This document shows, in pieces, positions 18,830 to 28,016 of a stretch of 64,000 bases of DNA. The DNA is from Alicyclobacillaceae bacterium (GTDB lineage Bacteria; Bacillota; Bacilli; Kyrpidiales; Kyrpidiaceae), in assembly GCA_029961045.1 (NCBI GenBank), contig JASBVN010000004.1, positions 310,001 to 374,000 of the forward strand, given 5' to 3'. Positions within the stretch are counted from its first letter, which is position 1. The number at the start of each line of letters is the position of its first letter. A program made the translations under genes and the position numbers. The notes under the pieces are model-generated. The model worked only from the letters and a program-made list of their open reading frames with translations. It searched no databases and was not told where the DNA came from.

Positions 18830-19235
18830 ACGAACCCTCCGAACTTGGTTGCATTCTACTACGGTCCTCCCCCTCCGTCAAGTCCGGGCGCAGACACCGG
18901 GCCTCTCGGAGATAGATGTGGCGGATCTCTTCCGCCGACCGCGCCGTATAACAATGGATCATGACGCGAATGCACCGCGGCAGGGCTCCCGGCACCGGGA
19001 TTTCCGAAGCGCACATCAAGGGTACCCGCTCCCATCCCGGGATCATTCGAACGGCCTCGGCGGGAAACGCGGCATTGAGATCCGGGGTCATGGTCAAAAA
19101 GACGCTGATCACGTCGTCGGGCGCAACACCGTTGGCCGAAACCATCGTCTCCACCAGTTCCCGCGTCGTCTCCAAAATGGCCTCCGCCCGGTTTTCGGGA
19201 GCTGTGGCAGCCCCGCGAATCGCCCTCACCCTCAT
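18828..19235 (-). CDS. aroH: Monofunctional chorismate mutase, AroH type
   Basis: Converts chorismate to prephenate for tyrosine and phenylalanine. It is 135 aa with the AroH hallmarks VRAIRGA at the N-terminus (active-site Arg), LTMTPDLNAAFPA and RVMIHCYT. It overlaps the aroB stop by four bases. Its stop codon TGA runs into the first GAG of the TRAP-like site before trpD. Confidence 0.96.
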   Translation of the reverse strand: MRVRAIRGAATAPENRAEAILETTRELVETMVSANGVAPDDVISVFLTMTPDLNAAFPAEAVRMIPGWERVPLMCASEIPVPGALPRCIRVMIHCYTARSAEEIRHIYLREARCLRPDLTEGEDRSRMQPSSEGS

Positions 19236-20359
19236 CGGCCGGCCTCCCGAAGCCGTTTTAGGATTCTCCGTACCCGGTCTTCCGGAATGCCGCGGACCGT
19301 CTTGGCCCGGCCGATTTGTTCGAGGAGGACGAAGGTCAATTCTCCGCGTATCGTTTTTTTGTCGCTGTACATCGGCCGAAGTAGCTCGTCGTCGGAAATG
19401 TCATCCGGAATCGTCACGGGCAGCCCGATGTTTTCCAGCAGCTTCGCCAGCCGGGCTGCGGTTCCCGGAGGCGCCCCCGCGATTTCTTCGGACAGGATGG
19501 CCGCAAAAACCATGCCCACCGCCACCGCCTCGCCGTGGCTGAATCGTTCGTATCGCCCCGCCGCCTCCAGGGCGTGACCCAACGTGTGCCCGAAGTTCAG
19601 ATGGGCCCGCACCCCTTGCTCCCGCTCATCTTCCTGGACGACGGCGGCTTTAATGGCGCAGGAGCGGGCCAGCAGGTCCGCCCGCTCCGCTCCCCTCAGA
19701 GTGAGGAGACCTCGGCCCCGTCTTTCCAATTCGGCAAACAACTCCGCGTCGCGAATGCAGCCGTGTTTGACCACCTCGGCCAGGCCGGAAGCGACGTCCC
19801 GGACGGACAGGGTGTCCAGGGTCAGGGGATCGTACAACACCAATCTTGGTTGGTGAAACGCACCGACGATATTTTTGGCGCGGGGCAAATTGACGGCCAC
19901 TTTGCCGCCCACGCTGGCGTCGTGAGCCAACCACGTGGTCGGTACTTGAACGAAGGCAATTCCCCGCATGTACGTGGCGGCGACAAAACCGGCCAAATCC
20001 CCGATTACTCCGCCGCCGACGGCCCAGACGGCGGAACTCCGATCCAGTCCGCAAGAGAGGGCCCGATCGTACAGAATGCCGGCCGTCTCCAGCGATTTCG
20101 ACCGCTCGCCGGCGGGGACGACCTCCACCTCCACGGGGACCCCTGCTTCTCGGAGTGCAGAAACCACCCTCTGGGGATGTCCCATTTCCCAAACCCGGTC
20201 ATCGGTGACCACCCAGTGCACCGAGCCCGGAGACAGACCGGCCGGCCGCAACCACCGCCCCGCCTGGTCGAGCACCCCGTCCCCAATCACGATCGGATAC
20301 CGGCGTTCTCCTAATTCAACCCAGATCACCGCCTGGGCGCCGTGTTCACCCGGATTCAT
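19232..20359 (-). CDS. aroB: 3-dehydroquinate synthase
   Basis: NAD- and metal-dependent second enzyme of the shikimate pathway, 375 aa from the ATG at 20359, which overlaps the aroC stop (ATGA). Visible segments are GGGVIGDLAGFVAATYMRG (nucleotide site), PTTWLAHDASVGGKVAVN, and the metal ligands in GLAEVVKHG and LNFGHTLGHA. The upstream extension of the open frame is not supported. Confidence 0.96.
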   Translation of the reverse strand: MNPGEHGAQAVIWVELGERRYPIVIGDGVLDQAGRWLRPAGLSPGSVHWVVTDDRVWEMGHPQRVVSALREAGVPVEVEVVPAGERSKSLETAGILYDRALSCGLDRSSAVWAVGGGVIGDLAGFVAATYMRGIAFVQVPTTWLAHDASVGGKVAVNLPRAKNIVGAFHQPRLVLYDPLTLDTLSVRDVASGLAEVVKHGCIRDAELFAELERRGRGLLTLRGAERADLLARSCAIKAAVVQEDEREQGVRAHLNFGHTLGHALEAAGRYERFSHGEAVAVGMVFAAILSEEIAGAPPGTAARLAKLLENIGLPVTIPDDISDDELLRPMYSDKKTIRGELTFVLLEQIGRAKTVRGIPEDRVRRILKRLREAGR

Positions 20360-21516
20360 CGACGTTTCACCAACTCCATGTAGCTTTGGTACTGGGCCTG
20401 CAATTCTTCGAAGGAATCGCCGCCGAACTTCTCGCGAAAACTGACCGCCAAAGCCCACGCGACCATCGCTTCGCCCACCACCGCCGCAGCCGGCACGGCA
20501 CACGTGTCGGACCGCTCGACACTGGCCTCGAAGGATTGTTTGGTGTGGATATCCACGCTCTTGAGGGGCTTATATAAGGTGGGAATCGGTTTCATGGCCG
20601 CCCGGACCACAACCGGCTGGCCATTGCTGACCCCGCCTTCGATTCCGCCCGCCTGGTTGGTTCGCCGGGTGTACCCTATGGCGGGATCGTACCCGATCTC
20701 GTCGTGTACCTCTGAACCCGGAAGCCGGGCTGCCTCGAATCCGATCCCGATCTCCACCCCTTTGATGGCCTGAATGCTCATGAGCGCACCGGCCAGCCGC
20801 CCGTCCAGGCGACGGTCGGGATGGACGTAGCTTCCAAGGCCCGGCGGCACCCCGAGGGCCACCACTTCGAATACGCCCCCCAAGGTGTTCCCTTCCCGCC
20901 GGGCCCGGTCGATCGCCTCGATCATGCGCGCTTCCGCCTCGGGATCCGCGCAGCGCACCGATGATTGCTCCGCCCGTTCGGGAATCGCCTCGATATCCCG
21001 CGGAAATTCCCGGGCCGCCACACCGCCGATCTCCACCACATGGCTGAAGATGCGGATGCCAAAGGGGGCGAGGAGTTGCCGCGCAACCGCCCCCACCGCG
21101 ACAAGGGTCGCCGTATTCCGGGCGCTGGAGCGCTCCAGCACGTTCCGTACATCTTCGTGGTGGTATTTCAACACTCCCGCGAGATCGGCGTGTCCCGGCC
21201 GCGGTTTGGTAACGGGCTGGAGATTCTCCGGCGGGTCTCCCTCGATGGCCATTTTCTCCTTCCAATTTTCCCAGTCGCGGTTCCGAATCCGCATGGTCAA
21301 AGGCGATCCGAGGGTCTTGCCGAAACGCAGACCGCTGGTGATCTCCACCCGGTCGCTCTCGATGCGCATCCTCCCGCCCCGTCCGTGTCCTTGCTGCCGT
21401 CTTCGCAATTGTTCGTCAATCAGCGTCGTTTGAATCGGCAAACGGCTCGGCAGTCCCTCGACAATCGCCGTCAACTCCGGCCCGTGGGACTCCCCCGCCG
21501 TCAAAAACCGCAACAT
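20356..21516 (-). CDS. aroC: Chorismate synthase
   Basis: FMN-dependent last step of the common aromatic pathway, 386 aa, and the first gene of the supra-operon (called aroF in B. subtilis). Signatures are GESHGPELTAIVEG, RRQQGHGRGGRM, and KPRPGHADLAG with the following ERSSARNTA. A strong AAGGAGG ribosome binding site precedes the ATG, and a sigma-A promoter lies about 60 bases upstream. Confidence 0.97.
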   Translation of the reverse strand: MLRFLTAGESHGPELTAIVEGLPSRLPIQTTLIDEQLRRRQQGHGRGGRMRIESDRVEITSGLRFGKTLGSPLTMRIRNRDWENWKEKMAIEGDPPENLQPVTKPRPGHADLAGVLKYHHEDVRNVLERSSARNTATLVAVGAVARQLLAPFGIRIFSHVVEIGGVAAREFPRDIEAIPERAEQSSVRCADPEAEARMIEAIDRARREGNTLGGVFEVVALGVPPGLGSYVHPDRRLDGRLAGALMSIQAIKGVEIGIGFEAARLPGSEVHDEIGYDPAIGYTRRTNQAGGIEGGVSNGQPVVVRAAMKPIPTLYKPLKSVDIHTKQSFEASVERSDTCAVPAAAVVGEAMVAWALAVSFREKFGGDSFEELQAQYQSYMELVKRR

Positions 21517-21576
21517 GCGAAAGGATCCTCCTTCACTGCAACGCTCTCAAGCATTTACTTCATCCGCATCTCGTTT

Positions 21577-21605
21577 ATTATATGATTCGGCGGGAAAAGC
21601 CGCAA
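21577..21605 (-). promoter_or_regulatory. Sigma-A promoter of the aromatic supra-operon
   Basis: -35 TTGCGG (21605-21600), 17-base spacer, perfect -10 TATAAT (21582-21577), 60 bases upstream of the aroC ATG. Overlap-coupled genes from aroC to aroH suggest that this is the main promoter for the pathway. Confidence 0.7.
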
Positions 21606-21749
21606 GAACGCCACGCTCCCCTTCATTTGGCTCCCCCACCTGGTTCGCCTCGCTCGACCGGCCGGGTCTCAGGGGCCTTTGCCGTCCACGTGCCCGGCTC
21701 CCAGATCCGGCAGACGTCGACCGAAACCGGAAAGAAAGGCGGGATTCCG

Positions 21750-22739
21750 TTGAATCCGTACCTCGAGCGATTTCAATATACGGCGGGCCCGGAGGACCGG
21801 GGTAAAACCTTGGAAGACCTGCTTCGACAAGCCGGATTTTCCGGCCGTCACCTCCGCCGCCTGGCGCGCCGGAACCGCATTCGCGTCAACGGAAAACGGA
21901 GCTTTTTGGCCAAACCTTTGAAGCCCGGCGACCGGATCGACATCGACCTGCGGGAGGTGCCCGCCGGGGCGGCCACACCCGTTCCCGAAAACGATCCCCG
22001 TGCACCGGCCGGGACGGTTTCCGTGTTGTTTGAAGACCCGTGGCTCTTGATTGTGGACAAACCCCCTGGTGTTCCCGCCCACACCGGCCGGGGCGCCCGA
22101 AACCCATCGCCGGACGCGACATTGGAAGGGCGGCTGCGCCGAATGGGAGCGAACAGCCGCCCGCCCTGGATTCCGCACCTCGTCCACCGGCTGGATCGGG
22201 ACACCGGAGGAGTTCTTCTGGTCGCAAAATCTTCTGCCGTTCACGCCGCTTTAGACCGGCAACTCCGGTCCGGGGGCATCCGGCGCATGTACGGAGCGCT
22301 GGTGGAGGGGGACGCCTCGGAACTTCCGGACCGGATCGACCTCCCCATCGCCCCGGATCCCCTTCGACCGGGCCGCTATCGCGCGGCGTCCTCCGGGGTT
22401 TCGGGAGCCAGACCGGCGGTAACGCGGATTCTCAGCCGCCGGGTGTCGTTCCGGCCGGACCGGAGCGGCTTCGAAGGCCAAACCTCCTCCGCGGTTTCTT
22501 TTTTAGAGCTGTCCCTGGAGACGGGGCGGACGCACCAGATCCGCGTTCATCTGTCCGCCCTGGGCCATCCGGTGTTGGGCGATCCCTGGTACGGCAACGC
22601 CCGTCCGGGCACCGGCCTCTTCCTGCACGCGCGCCGGATCGCACTGGTGCACCCCGTCGGGGGGAATGAAGTGCTCGTGACCTCTCCGTGGCCGGAGTCG
22701 TGGAAAAAATGGATTCCCGACGCCCTCCTGGCCCCCTGA
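21750..22739 (+). CDS. RluA/RluD-family RNA pseudouridine synthase
   Basis: Isomerises uridine in rRNA or tRNA. The protein is 329 aa from a proposed TTG at 21750 with an upstream GGCGGGA ribosome binding site; the frame is open to 21582 but overlaps the aroC promoter. An S4-like domain at about 25-65 (LEDLLRQAGFSGRHLRRLARR) precedes the catalytic domain with the active-site Asp in HRLDRDTGG. The GRTHQIRVH motif is present near residue 265. The target site cannot be told from sequence. Confidence 0.85.
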   Translation: MNPYLERFQYTAGPEDRGKTLEDLLRQAGFSGRHLRRLARRNRIRVNGKRSFLAKPLKPGDRIDIDLREVPAGAATPVPENDPRAPAGTVSVLFEDPWLLIVDKPPGVPAHTGRGARNPSPDATLEGRLRRMGANSRPPWIPHLVHRLDRDTGGVLLVAKSSAVHAALDRQLRSGGIRRMYGALVEGDASELPDRIDLPIAPDPLRPGRYRAASSGVSGARPAVTRILSRRVSFRPDRSGFEGQTSSAVSFLELSLETGRTHQIRVHLSALGHPVLGDPWYGNARPGTGLFLHARRIALVHPVGGNEVLVTSPWPESWKKWIPDALLAP

Positions 22740-22783
22740 AAACAAGCGTGAAGGCGGCAGCCGACCGGCCGCCGCCTTCACGC
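22737..22783 (-). terminator. Hairpin terminator between convergent genes
   Basis: A perfect 13-bp stem (GCGTGAAGGCGGC at 22746-22758 with its complement at 22771-22783) sits between the pseudouridine synthase and the AbrB-like gene. On the minus strand it is followed by TTGTTTTC, so it mainly serves the AbrB-like gene, whose stop codon lies inside the stem. It may also act on the plus strand. Confidence 0.7.
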
Positions 22784-23035
22784 CTTCTGCAACACCGCTT
22801 TTTGCAGTTCTTCCTTGCAAGAAGAACAAATGTGGTGACCCTTGAATCGGAAGGTGTTGTCCACGGTGTTGCAAAACACGCATCCCGGTTCATAGCGTTT
22901 GAGCACGATCCGATCTTGATCGACGTAGATCTCCAAAGCGTCCTTCGGGCGGATGTCCCAAATCCTCCGAAGTTCCATAGGCAACACGACCCGGCCCAAC
23001 TGGTCCAGCCTGCGAACCAATCCCGTCGATACCAC
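22778..23035 (-). CDS. AbrB-like transcriptional regulator with CxxC-CxxC tail
   Basis: Small DNA-binding protein, 85 aa from the GTG at 23035. Longer starts overlap the predicted -10 element, so they are excluded. The N-terminal half is an AbrB swapped-hairpin domain (GLVRRLDQLGRVVLPMELRR, then DALEIYVDQDRIVLKRY). The C-terminal part has two CxxC pairs (CVFC and CSSC), a probable zinc site in place of the AbrB C-terminal domain. Such proteins occur in many spore formers and act in transition-state control; the targets here are unknown. Confidence 0.85.
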   Translation of the reverse strand: MVSTGLVRRLDQLGRVVLPMELRRIWDIRPKDALEIYVDQDRIVLKRYEPGCVFCNTVDNTFRFKGHHICSSCKEELQKAVLQKA

Positions 23036-23108
23036 AATCCTCTCCCCTTCTCGGAAAACTGACCTTTCACCGTTGATTCCCCGACTGATCCGCATGGTTT
23101 CATCCATT

Positions 23109-23138
23109 ATTATAAAGGAATCCTAATGATATATTCAA
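23109..23138 (-). promoter_or_regulatory. Sigma-A promoter of the AbrB-like gene
   Basis: -35 TTGAAT (23138-23133), 18-base spacer, perfect -10 TATAAT (23114-23109) in an AT-rich stretch. Expected transcription start is near 23102, about 65 bases before the chosen GTG. The rest of the gap to 23259 shows no gene or clear hairpin. Confidence 0.65.
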
Positions 23139-23259
23139 GTTTTTTTAATATTTTATTCCTTATTTCGCCTAGCCGCGTACACTCCCGCATCCGCCGTGGC
23201 CCTGGAAAATCGCCAGTCTCGCCCTTTGCCTTCATCCTTTGCCGCGCTTTCCCTGCTGT

Positions 23260-23976
23260 TTAAACACCCAGATATGCTTCCTTGACATTGGGATCCTTTC
23301 GCAATTCTTCTCCGCTGCCGGAAAGAATGATCTTCCCCTGTTCCAGGACATAGCCTTTATCCGCGATGTGCAATGCCTGATTGGCCAACTGTTCGACCAA
23401 CAAGATGGAATACCCCATCTTTTTTAGTTCCTTGACGAGCTGAAACACTTCTTGGATGATCTTTGGGGCCAAACCAAGGGATGGCTCATCGAGAAGGAGC
23501 AGTTTGGGCTTTGACATCAATCCCCGGGCAATCGTCAACATCTGTTGCTCGCCGCCGCTCAGCGTAGAGGCCCGTTGAGTCCTCCTTTCCTTCAAAATTG
23601 GAAACAACTTTTCCTTTTCCCGTATCTCCTCTTCAATTTTACTTTTGTTCGTTTTCAGGGAATAACCGCCCAGAAAAAGATTCTGGTAAACCGTTAGGTC
23701 GGAAAACAGTTGTCTTCCTTCCGGAACAAGCGAGATTCCGCGCTTTACGATTTGGTAAGGAGGAAGCCGGACAATGCTCTCCCCCCTGTACCGGATTTCT
23801 CCGGAAAACGGTTTGACCAGCCCGGCAATGGTTTTGAGAAGTGTACTTTTGCCGGCTCCATTGCTTCCGATGACGGAAACGATTTCCCCTTCTTCAACAG
23901 AGAGAGAAATATTCTTCAGGACCGGAACACCCGGTTCATAACCGGCAAAAAGATTGTTGATGTCAAGAAGCGCCAT
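23260..23976 (-). CDS. Liv-type ABC transporter ATPase (LivF-like), second locus
   Basis: ATPase of 238 aa with Walker A GSNGAGKST, signature LSGGEQQML, Walker B LLLLDEPSLGL and the switch region VEQLAN (Asn in place of the usual His). Composition is AT-richer than the livF at 10 kb, so this is a separate lineage rather than a recent duplicate. Its start overlaps the 3' end of the fused permease-ATPase gene by 14 bases. The substrate is unknown; context suggests an acid used by the neighbouring CoA operon. Confidence 0.92.
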   Translation of the reverse strand: MALLDINNLFAGYEPGVPVLKNISLSVEEGEIVSVIGSNGAGKSTLLKTIAGLVKPFSGEIRYRGESIVRLPPYQIVKRGISLVPEGRQLFSDLTVYQNLFLGGYSLKTNKSKIEEEIREKEKLFPILKERRTQRASTLSGGEQQMLTIARGLMSKPKLLLLDEPSLGLAPKIIQEVFQLVKELKKMGYSILLVEQLANQALHIADKGYVLEQGKIILSGSGEELRKDPNVKEAYLGV

Positions 23977-25819
23977 CGGCCAACTCCTCCTGCTGCCCGA
24001 GGTATGCTTGAATGACCAAAGGATCTTCTGAAATTTCTTTAATACTTCCTTCCGCTATTTTTCTTCCAAAATCCAGAACCGTTACACGTTCCGCCAGGGA
24101 GGCCAAAAAATCCATGTGGTGTTCGACCAAAAGAACAGTCAGTCCATTTCTTTTCAAATTCTTTACAATCTCAATCAGTTGTTCCATCTCTTTATCACTC
24201 AGGCCCGAAGCCGGCTCATCCAATAAAATCAACCGCGGGCGGGTGGCGAGGGCACGGGCAATCTCCAATAGTTTCCTTTCTGCAAAAGTCAAATTTTTGA
24301 CTTGAACCCTCGCGCTATCTGGAATTCTTACAAATTCGAGCAGGCTCCTGGCGTATTCATCGATCATTTTTTCTTTCCCCAGGGCAGGAAAATAGGTTAA
24401 CCCGCTCAATATAGATTCTTTTACCGACCGGTAGAAGCCCATCTTTACGTTATCCAGGGCAGTCAGATCGTTCACCAACCGGGGTGCTTGAAAGGTCCGC
24501 GCGATCCCCATTCGGGATCTCTGAAAGGCCCCCACGCCGGTCACATCTTCTCCGTCAAACCAGATGTCACCCTCATCGAGCCGGTAGATACCGCTGATCA
24601 TGTTCAGTGTCGTCGATTTTCCGGATCCATTTGGACCGATCAGGGCGTGGATGGAGTTGTTCGCAATCGAGAGATCCAAGGCGTTGACGGCCACCAAGCC
24701 CCCGAAACGCTTGGTTGCTCCCCGTAATTGAAGAAGCGGCCCGGCATCCTCTTCACCACCCGCCCGACGGCTTTTGTCCTCTTGACCGGTGTAAAAGGGG
24801 AGCCATTCAGGACCATTTTCGAGGATCGAGACACTCGGCGCTTCCTTCGATGCCCTACGATGAACCAACTTTTTCAGAGTACCCATAATCCCTTTGGGAA
24901 ACAGATATATGGCGGCGATGTAAAGGAGACCGTAAATCAACAACTGGTAATCTTGGAACCAGACAAGCATCATAGGCAGAGGCGTCAAAATGAGCGATCC
25001 AACAAAAGGCCCATAAGGATCTCCGATTCCGCCTACAAGCAGCATCAAAACAAACAGGAAACTGAGATCCAAGCCGAAATGTTCAGGGCTGATATAGCCG
25101 AGGTAAATTCCAAAAAAGGACCCCGCGAGTCCTGTAAGGGACGCGCTCAAAGTCAAGACGAGGATTTTGGTCATTTTGGTGTTGATTCCCATGGACTCAG
25201 CCGAAATTTCATCGCCTTGAATCGCAAACAGGGATCTCCCCCAATTGGTTCTGGGCAGTTGAAATGAAATCCAGAAACAAAGAGCGGCAAACAACAAAAT
25301 GACCAGATAGAGCGTCCAGGGGTTTTGAAACAGCATGGGAACAGCGAGACCTCTGGGGCCGTTCGTCAAACTCTCCATGGCTTCTGCAAGTTTTTGTATG
25401 ATGATCCCGAAAGCAATTGTAATCATGGTCAGATAAAGGGATTTCACCCGTAACGAGGCAAAGCCGATGATCATTCCAGCCAACGCCCCTGCAACCAGAG
25501 AGACTGGAAATGTCAACCATACATTTTGGCCGTATTGGGTGGCAAGAATGGCGGTGGTATAAGCGCCTATTGCAAAGAATCCCCCATGACCCAATGACAG
25601 GAGCCCCGAATATCCCGCCACGTTAATCAGGGCCACAACGCTTCCATAGATTAGGATTTGTGTAAGGAGAAAAAGCACATACTGGGATGCAAAGAGCGGC
25701 AAAACAGCCAAGGCTGCAAGTCCCAGAATGGCAATCATGAGAGCGATCCAGTTCACCCTTTTCTTCATCTCTTCAAATGGTTGTTTGATCCCGACAGCCA
25801 GTTGCTTTTCCCCCTGCAT
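23963..25819 (-). CDS. Fused Liv-type permease and ATPase (LivM-LivG)
   Basis: A single 618-aa protein. About residues 20-310 are a LivM permease (NVAGYSGLLSLGHGGFFAIG and about nine hydrophobic helices). A charged linker at about 315-355 follows, then a LivG ATPase with Walker A GPNGSGKST, LTFAERKLLEIARAL and Walker B LILLDEPASGLS, and a switch His in VEHHMDF. Separate genes are the rule, as in the first liv operon. The ATG at 25819 fits the AAGGTG ribosome binding site best; GTG 25828 and ATG 25825 are alternatives. Confidence 0.92.
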   Translation of the reverse strand: MQGEKQLAVGIKQPFEEMKKRVNWIALMIAILGLAALAVLPLFASQYVLFLLTQILIYGSVVALINVAGYSGLLSLGHGGFFAIGAYTTAILATQYGQNVWLTFPVSLVAGALAGMIIGFASLRVKSLYLTMITIAFGIIIQKLAEAMESLTNGPRGLAVPMLFQNPWTLYLVILLFAALCFWISFQLPRTNWGRSLFAIQGDEISAESMGINTKMTKILVLTLSASLTGLAGSFFGIYLGYISPEHFGLDLSFLFVLMLLVGGIGDPYGPFVGSLILTPLPMMLVWFQDYQLLIYGLLYIAAIYLFPKGIMGTLKKLVHRRASKEAPSVSILENGPEWLPFYTGQEDKSRRAGGEEDAGPLLQLRGATKRFGGLVAVNALDLSIANNSIHALIGPNGSGKSTTLNMISGIYRLDEGDIWFDGEDVTGVGAFQRSRMGIARTFQAPRLVNDLTALDNVKMGFYRSVKESILSGLTYFPALGKEKMIDEYARSLLEFVRIPDSARVQVKNLTFAERKLLEIARALATRPRLILLDEPASGLSDKEMEQLIEIVKNLKRNGLTVLLVEHHMDFLASLAERVTVLDFGRKIAEGSIKEISEDPLVIQAYLGQQEELADGAS

Positions 25820-25824
25820 CCACA

Positions 25825-26709
25825 TCACACCTTCTCGATGATCGTTCTGCCAAATAAACCGGTCGGTTTGATCAAAAGAACGAGAATCAGAATGCCGAAT
25901 GCAATGGCAGGCGCATAGTCGGCCGGCAAGAATAAAGAGGCAAGTGCTTCACAAATCCCGATCATGAAACCTCCCGCGATGCCCCCTCGCGGGGAACCGA
26001 CTCCTCCGAGCAAGGCGGCGGAAAAGCCTTTGAGCCCCACCATCGTACCCATTTCAGGACTCAAAAACGTAACGGGCCCGATCAGAATTCCTGTCACTGC
26101 AGCCAGACCGCCGCCGATCAAAAAGGTATAGCTGATAATCCGGAGCGGATTGATTCCAATGAGACTTGCCGCTTCCTTGTTCATGGAAGTTGCCTGAATC
26201 GCCCACCCCAAACGGGTGGAACGGTTCATCCATTCAATGATCACCATAATCGCAATGGCCACAATCAAGATCCAAAGCTCCTGGGTTGAAAGATGGACAT
26301 TTCCAATAGTAACATTGCTATCATTAAAAATGTTCGGGTAGGCCCTTGGCCTCGGCCCCCAAATGATCCTCGCAAGATTCTTGAAGATGATGCTGATCCC
26401 AAGGAGGATCAGCAACCATTCAAATCGGTTCTCCAGATTATGGATTCCAATTGGTCGGATGACCACAACCTGCATCAACAAACTGATGGCCATTCCCGCC
26501 GCTATCGAAAGAAGAACGGCCAGCACCGGGGGAACGTGGAAAGTGCTCATCAAACTAAAGGAAATGAATGTCGAGATCATCGCGAGGTCGCCGAAAGCAA
26601 AATTCACAATGGAACTTGTGGAAAAAATGATGTTGATGCCGAGGGCAATGAGAGCATAAATTGCTCCCATTGCCAATCCGGCGGCCAGTGATTGAATGAT
26701 GTCGGACAA
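25825..26709 (-). CDS. Liv-type ABC transporter permease (LivH-like), second locus
   Basis: Membrane permease of 294 aa with about eight helices and the LivH-type N-terminus (SLAAGLAMGAIYALIALGINIIF, read across residues 7-29). It partners the fused LivM-LivG protein, whose start lies at its stop codon. It is 37 bases downstream of the binding-protein gene. Confidence 0.92.
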   Translation of the reverse strand: MSDIIQSLAAGLAMGAIYALIALGINIIFSTSSIVNFAFGDLAMISTFISFSLMSTFHVPPVLAVLLSIAAGMAISLLMQVVVIRPIGIHNLENRFEWLLILLGISIIFKNLARIIWGPRPRAYPNIFNDSNVTIGNVHLSTQELWILIVAIAIMVIIEWMNRSTRLGWAIQATSMNKEAASLIGINPLRIISYTFLIGGGLAAVTGILIGPVTFLSPEMGTMVGLKGFSAALLGGVGSPRGGIAGGFMIGICEALASLFLPADYAPAIAFGILILVLLIKPTGLFGRTIIEKV

Positions 26710-26746
26710 GGCCGGTATACCTCCCTGCTCTCATTGAACCCTTTTC

Positions 26747-27991
26747 TTAGTGAACATCTGTGGCATCGGTGAACACCCCGAATTTCGGATTGCCAAATCC
26801 TTTCGCGTTAGGATCCCTCGTAAACTTCGTGAAGGAGATATCCGCCGTGGTATGCGCTTCATGGCGATCGGGCGTAAAGGAAATATGCTCCACGAGTTGG
26901 ACGTCCAACTTTTCCAGTTCCCTGATCACCGCCTTGGCCTCTGTGGATCCCGCGCGTTCCGCCGCCATCTTGTAGGCATATACCGCGTCATACCCCATGT
27001 CCTCCCAACCGATGGGCCCGTTTCCGTACTTGGCCGTATAAGCCTCTACGAATTTTTTCACGTTGGGAACTTCGGTATGCCAGATGGCATTTTTGTGCCA
27101 AACCGAGTACATACCCCCGTCTTTCAAAGCGTTACCCGCCAGCTGCGGAAAGGCAGAAAGCTGAATTCCGGCTCTTCCGATTAATTTCGGACTATATCCG
27201 ATCTTATCCAGAGCTTTCACGATGTAGGCCGCATCGGCGGCGGCTGAAAACATGACGAGTGTATCCGCATCGGTCTTTTTGATGTTTTGGACTTGTGAAG
27301 TCATATCGACATCGCCAATGTTGTAAGTTTCCACATCCGTCACGTTGTAACCCTTTTCGGAAAGTCCCTTCTTTACCAGATCGATAAATTCTTTGGAAGC
27401 ACCGCTCGTGTCGGAAATAATTGCTACTTTCTTGTTGTTGGAGATCTTGGTCGCCAGTTGAACGGCTCCCTCGGCCACCTGGGCGTTATTGATCATAATT
27501 CTGAAGACATTGGGTTTCTTTTTCGGATCGATAAAAGTGGTTTCTGTAGGGATATTTAGAAAAGTTGGCAACCCGCTCGACAACACTTGCTGCTCAATGG
27601 CCTGGTAACATTGACTGCTCTGGGCACTGAGCAACACGTCGATTTTTTCATTCTGGAGCAAGTCCCGGATGTAGGTCGCCGCCTTGGTGGGATTGTTCTG
27701 ATCATCCCTTACGACCAACTCCAGTTTTTTGCCGTTGATCCCCCCACTGGCATTGATCTCATCCACGGCGAGTTGCGCCCCGTTTTTGTTGTGCAGTCCA
27801 TACTCCGCCAATTGCCCGCTCAACGGTCCAATCAGGCCGATTTTGATGGTGCCGCCGGCGTTCCCGGACGCACCGCCACTTCCGCCGCTTTGCGAGGAAG
27901 TATTCCCGCACCCGGCCAAAAGTGAAAAGAACACGAGCAATAGTGCGGCAAACACGAGCAGGTTTTTTTGTCCCATCCTTCGCGCAATCAT
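26747..27991 (-). CDS. Liv-type ABC transporter substrate-binding lipoprotein, second locus
   Basis: Receptor lipoprotein of 414 aa. The signal peptide ends in the lipobox LLAGC (Cys near 28), followed by a Ser/Gly-rich linker and a type I binding-protein fold (IKIGLIGPLSGQLAEYG). A very good AAGGAGG ribosome binding site precedes the ATG. First gene of the second liv operon, with its own promoter and a palindromic operator in the leader. The linked CoA-ester operon suggests that the ligand may be an organic acid rather than an amino acid (inference). Confidence 0.92.
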   Translation of the reverse strand: MIARRMGQKNLLVFAALLLVFFSLLAGCGNTSSQSGGSGGASGNAGGTIKIGLIGPLSGQLAEYGLHNKNGAQLAVDEINASGGINGKKLELVVRDDQNNPTKAATYIRDLLQNEKIDVLLSAQSSQCYQAIEQQVLSSGLPTFLNIPTETTFIDPKKKPNVFRIMINNAQVAEGAVQLATKISNNKKVAIISDTSGASKEFIDLVKKGLSEKGYNVTDVETYNIGDVDMTSQVQNIKKTDADTLVMFSAAADAAYIVKALDKIGYSPKLIGRAGIQLSAFPQLAGNALKDGGMYSVWHKNAIWHTEVPNVKKFVEAYTAKYGNGPIGWEDMGYDAVYAYKMAAERAGSTEAKAVIRELEKLDVQLVEHISFTPDRHEAHTTADISFTKFTRDPNAKGFGNPKFGVFTDATDVH

Positions 27992-28016
27992 GGGTTATGA
28001 CCTCCTTTTTCATTTC

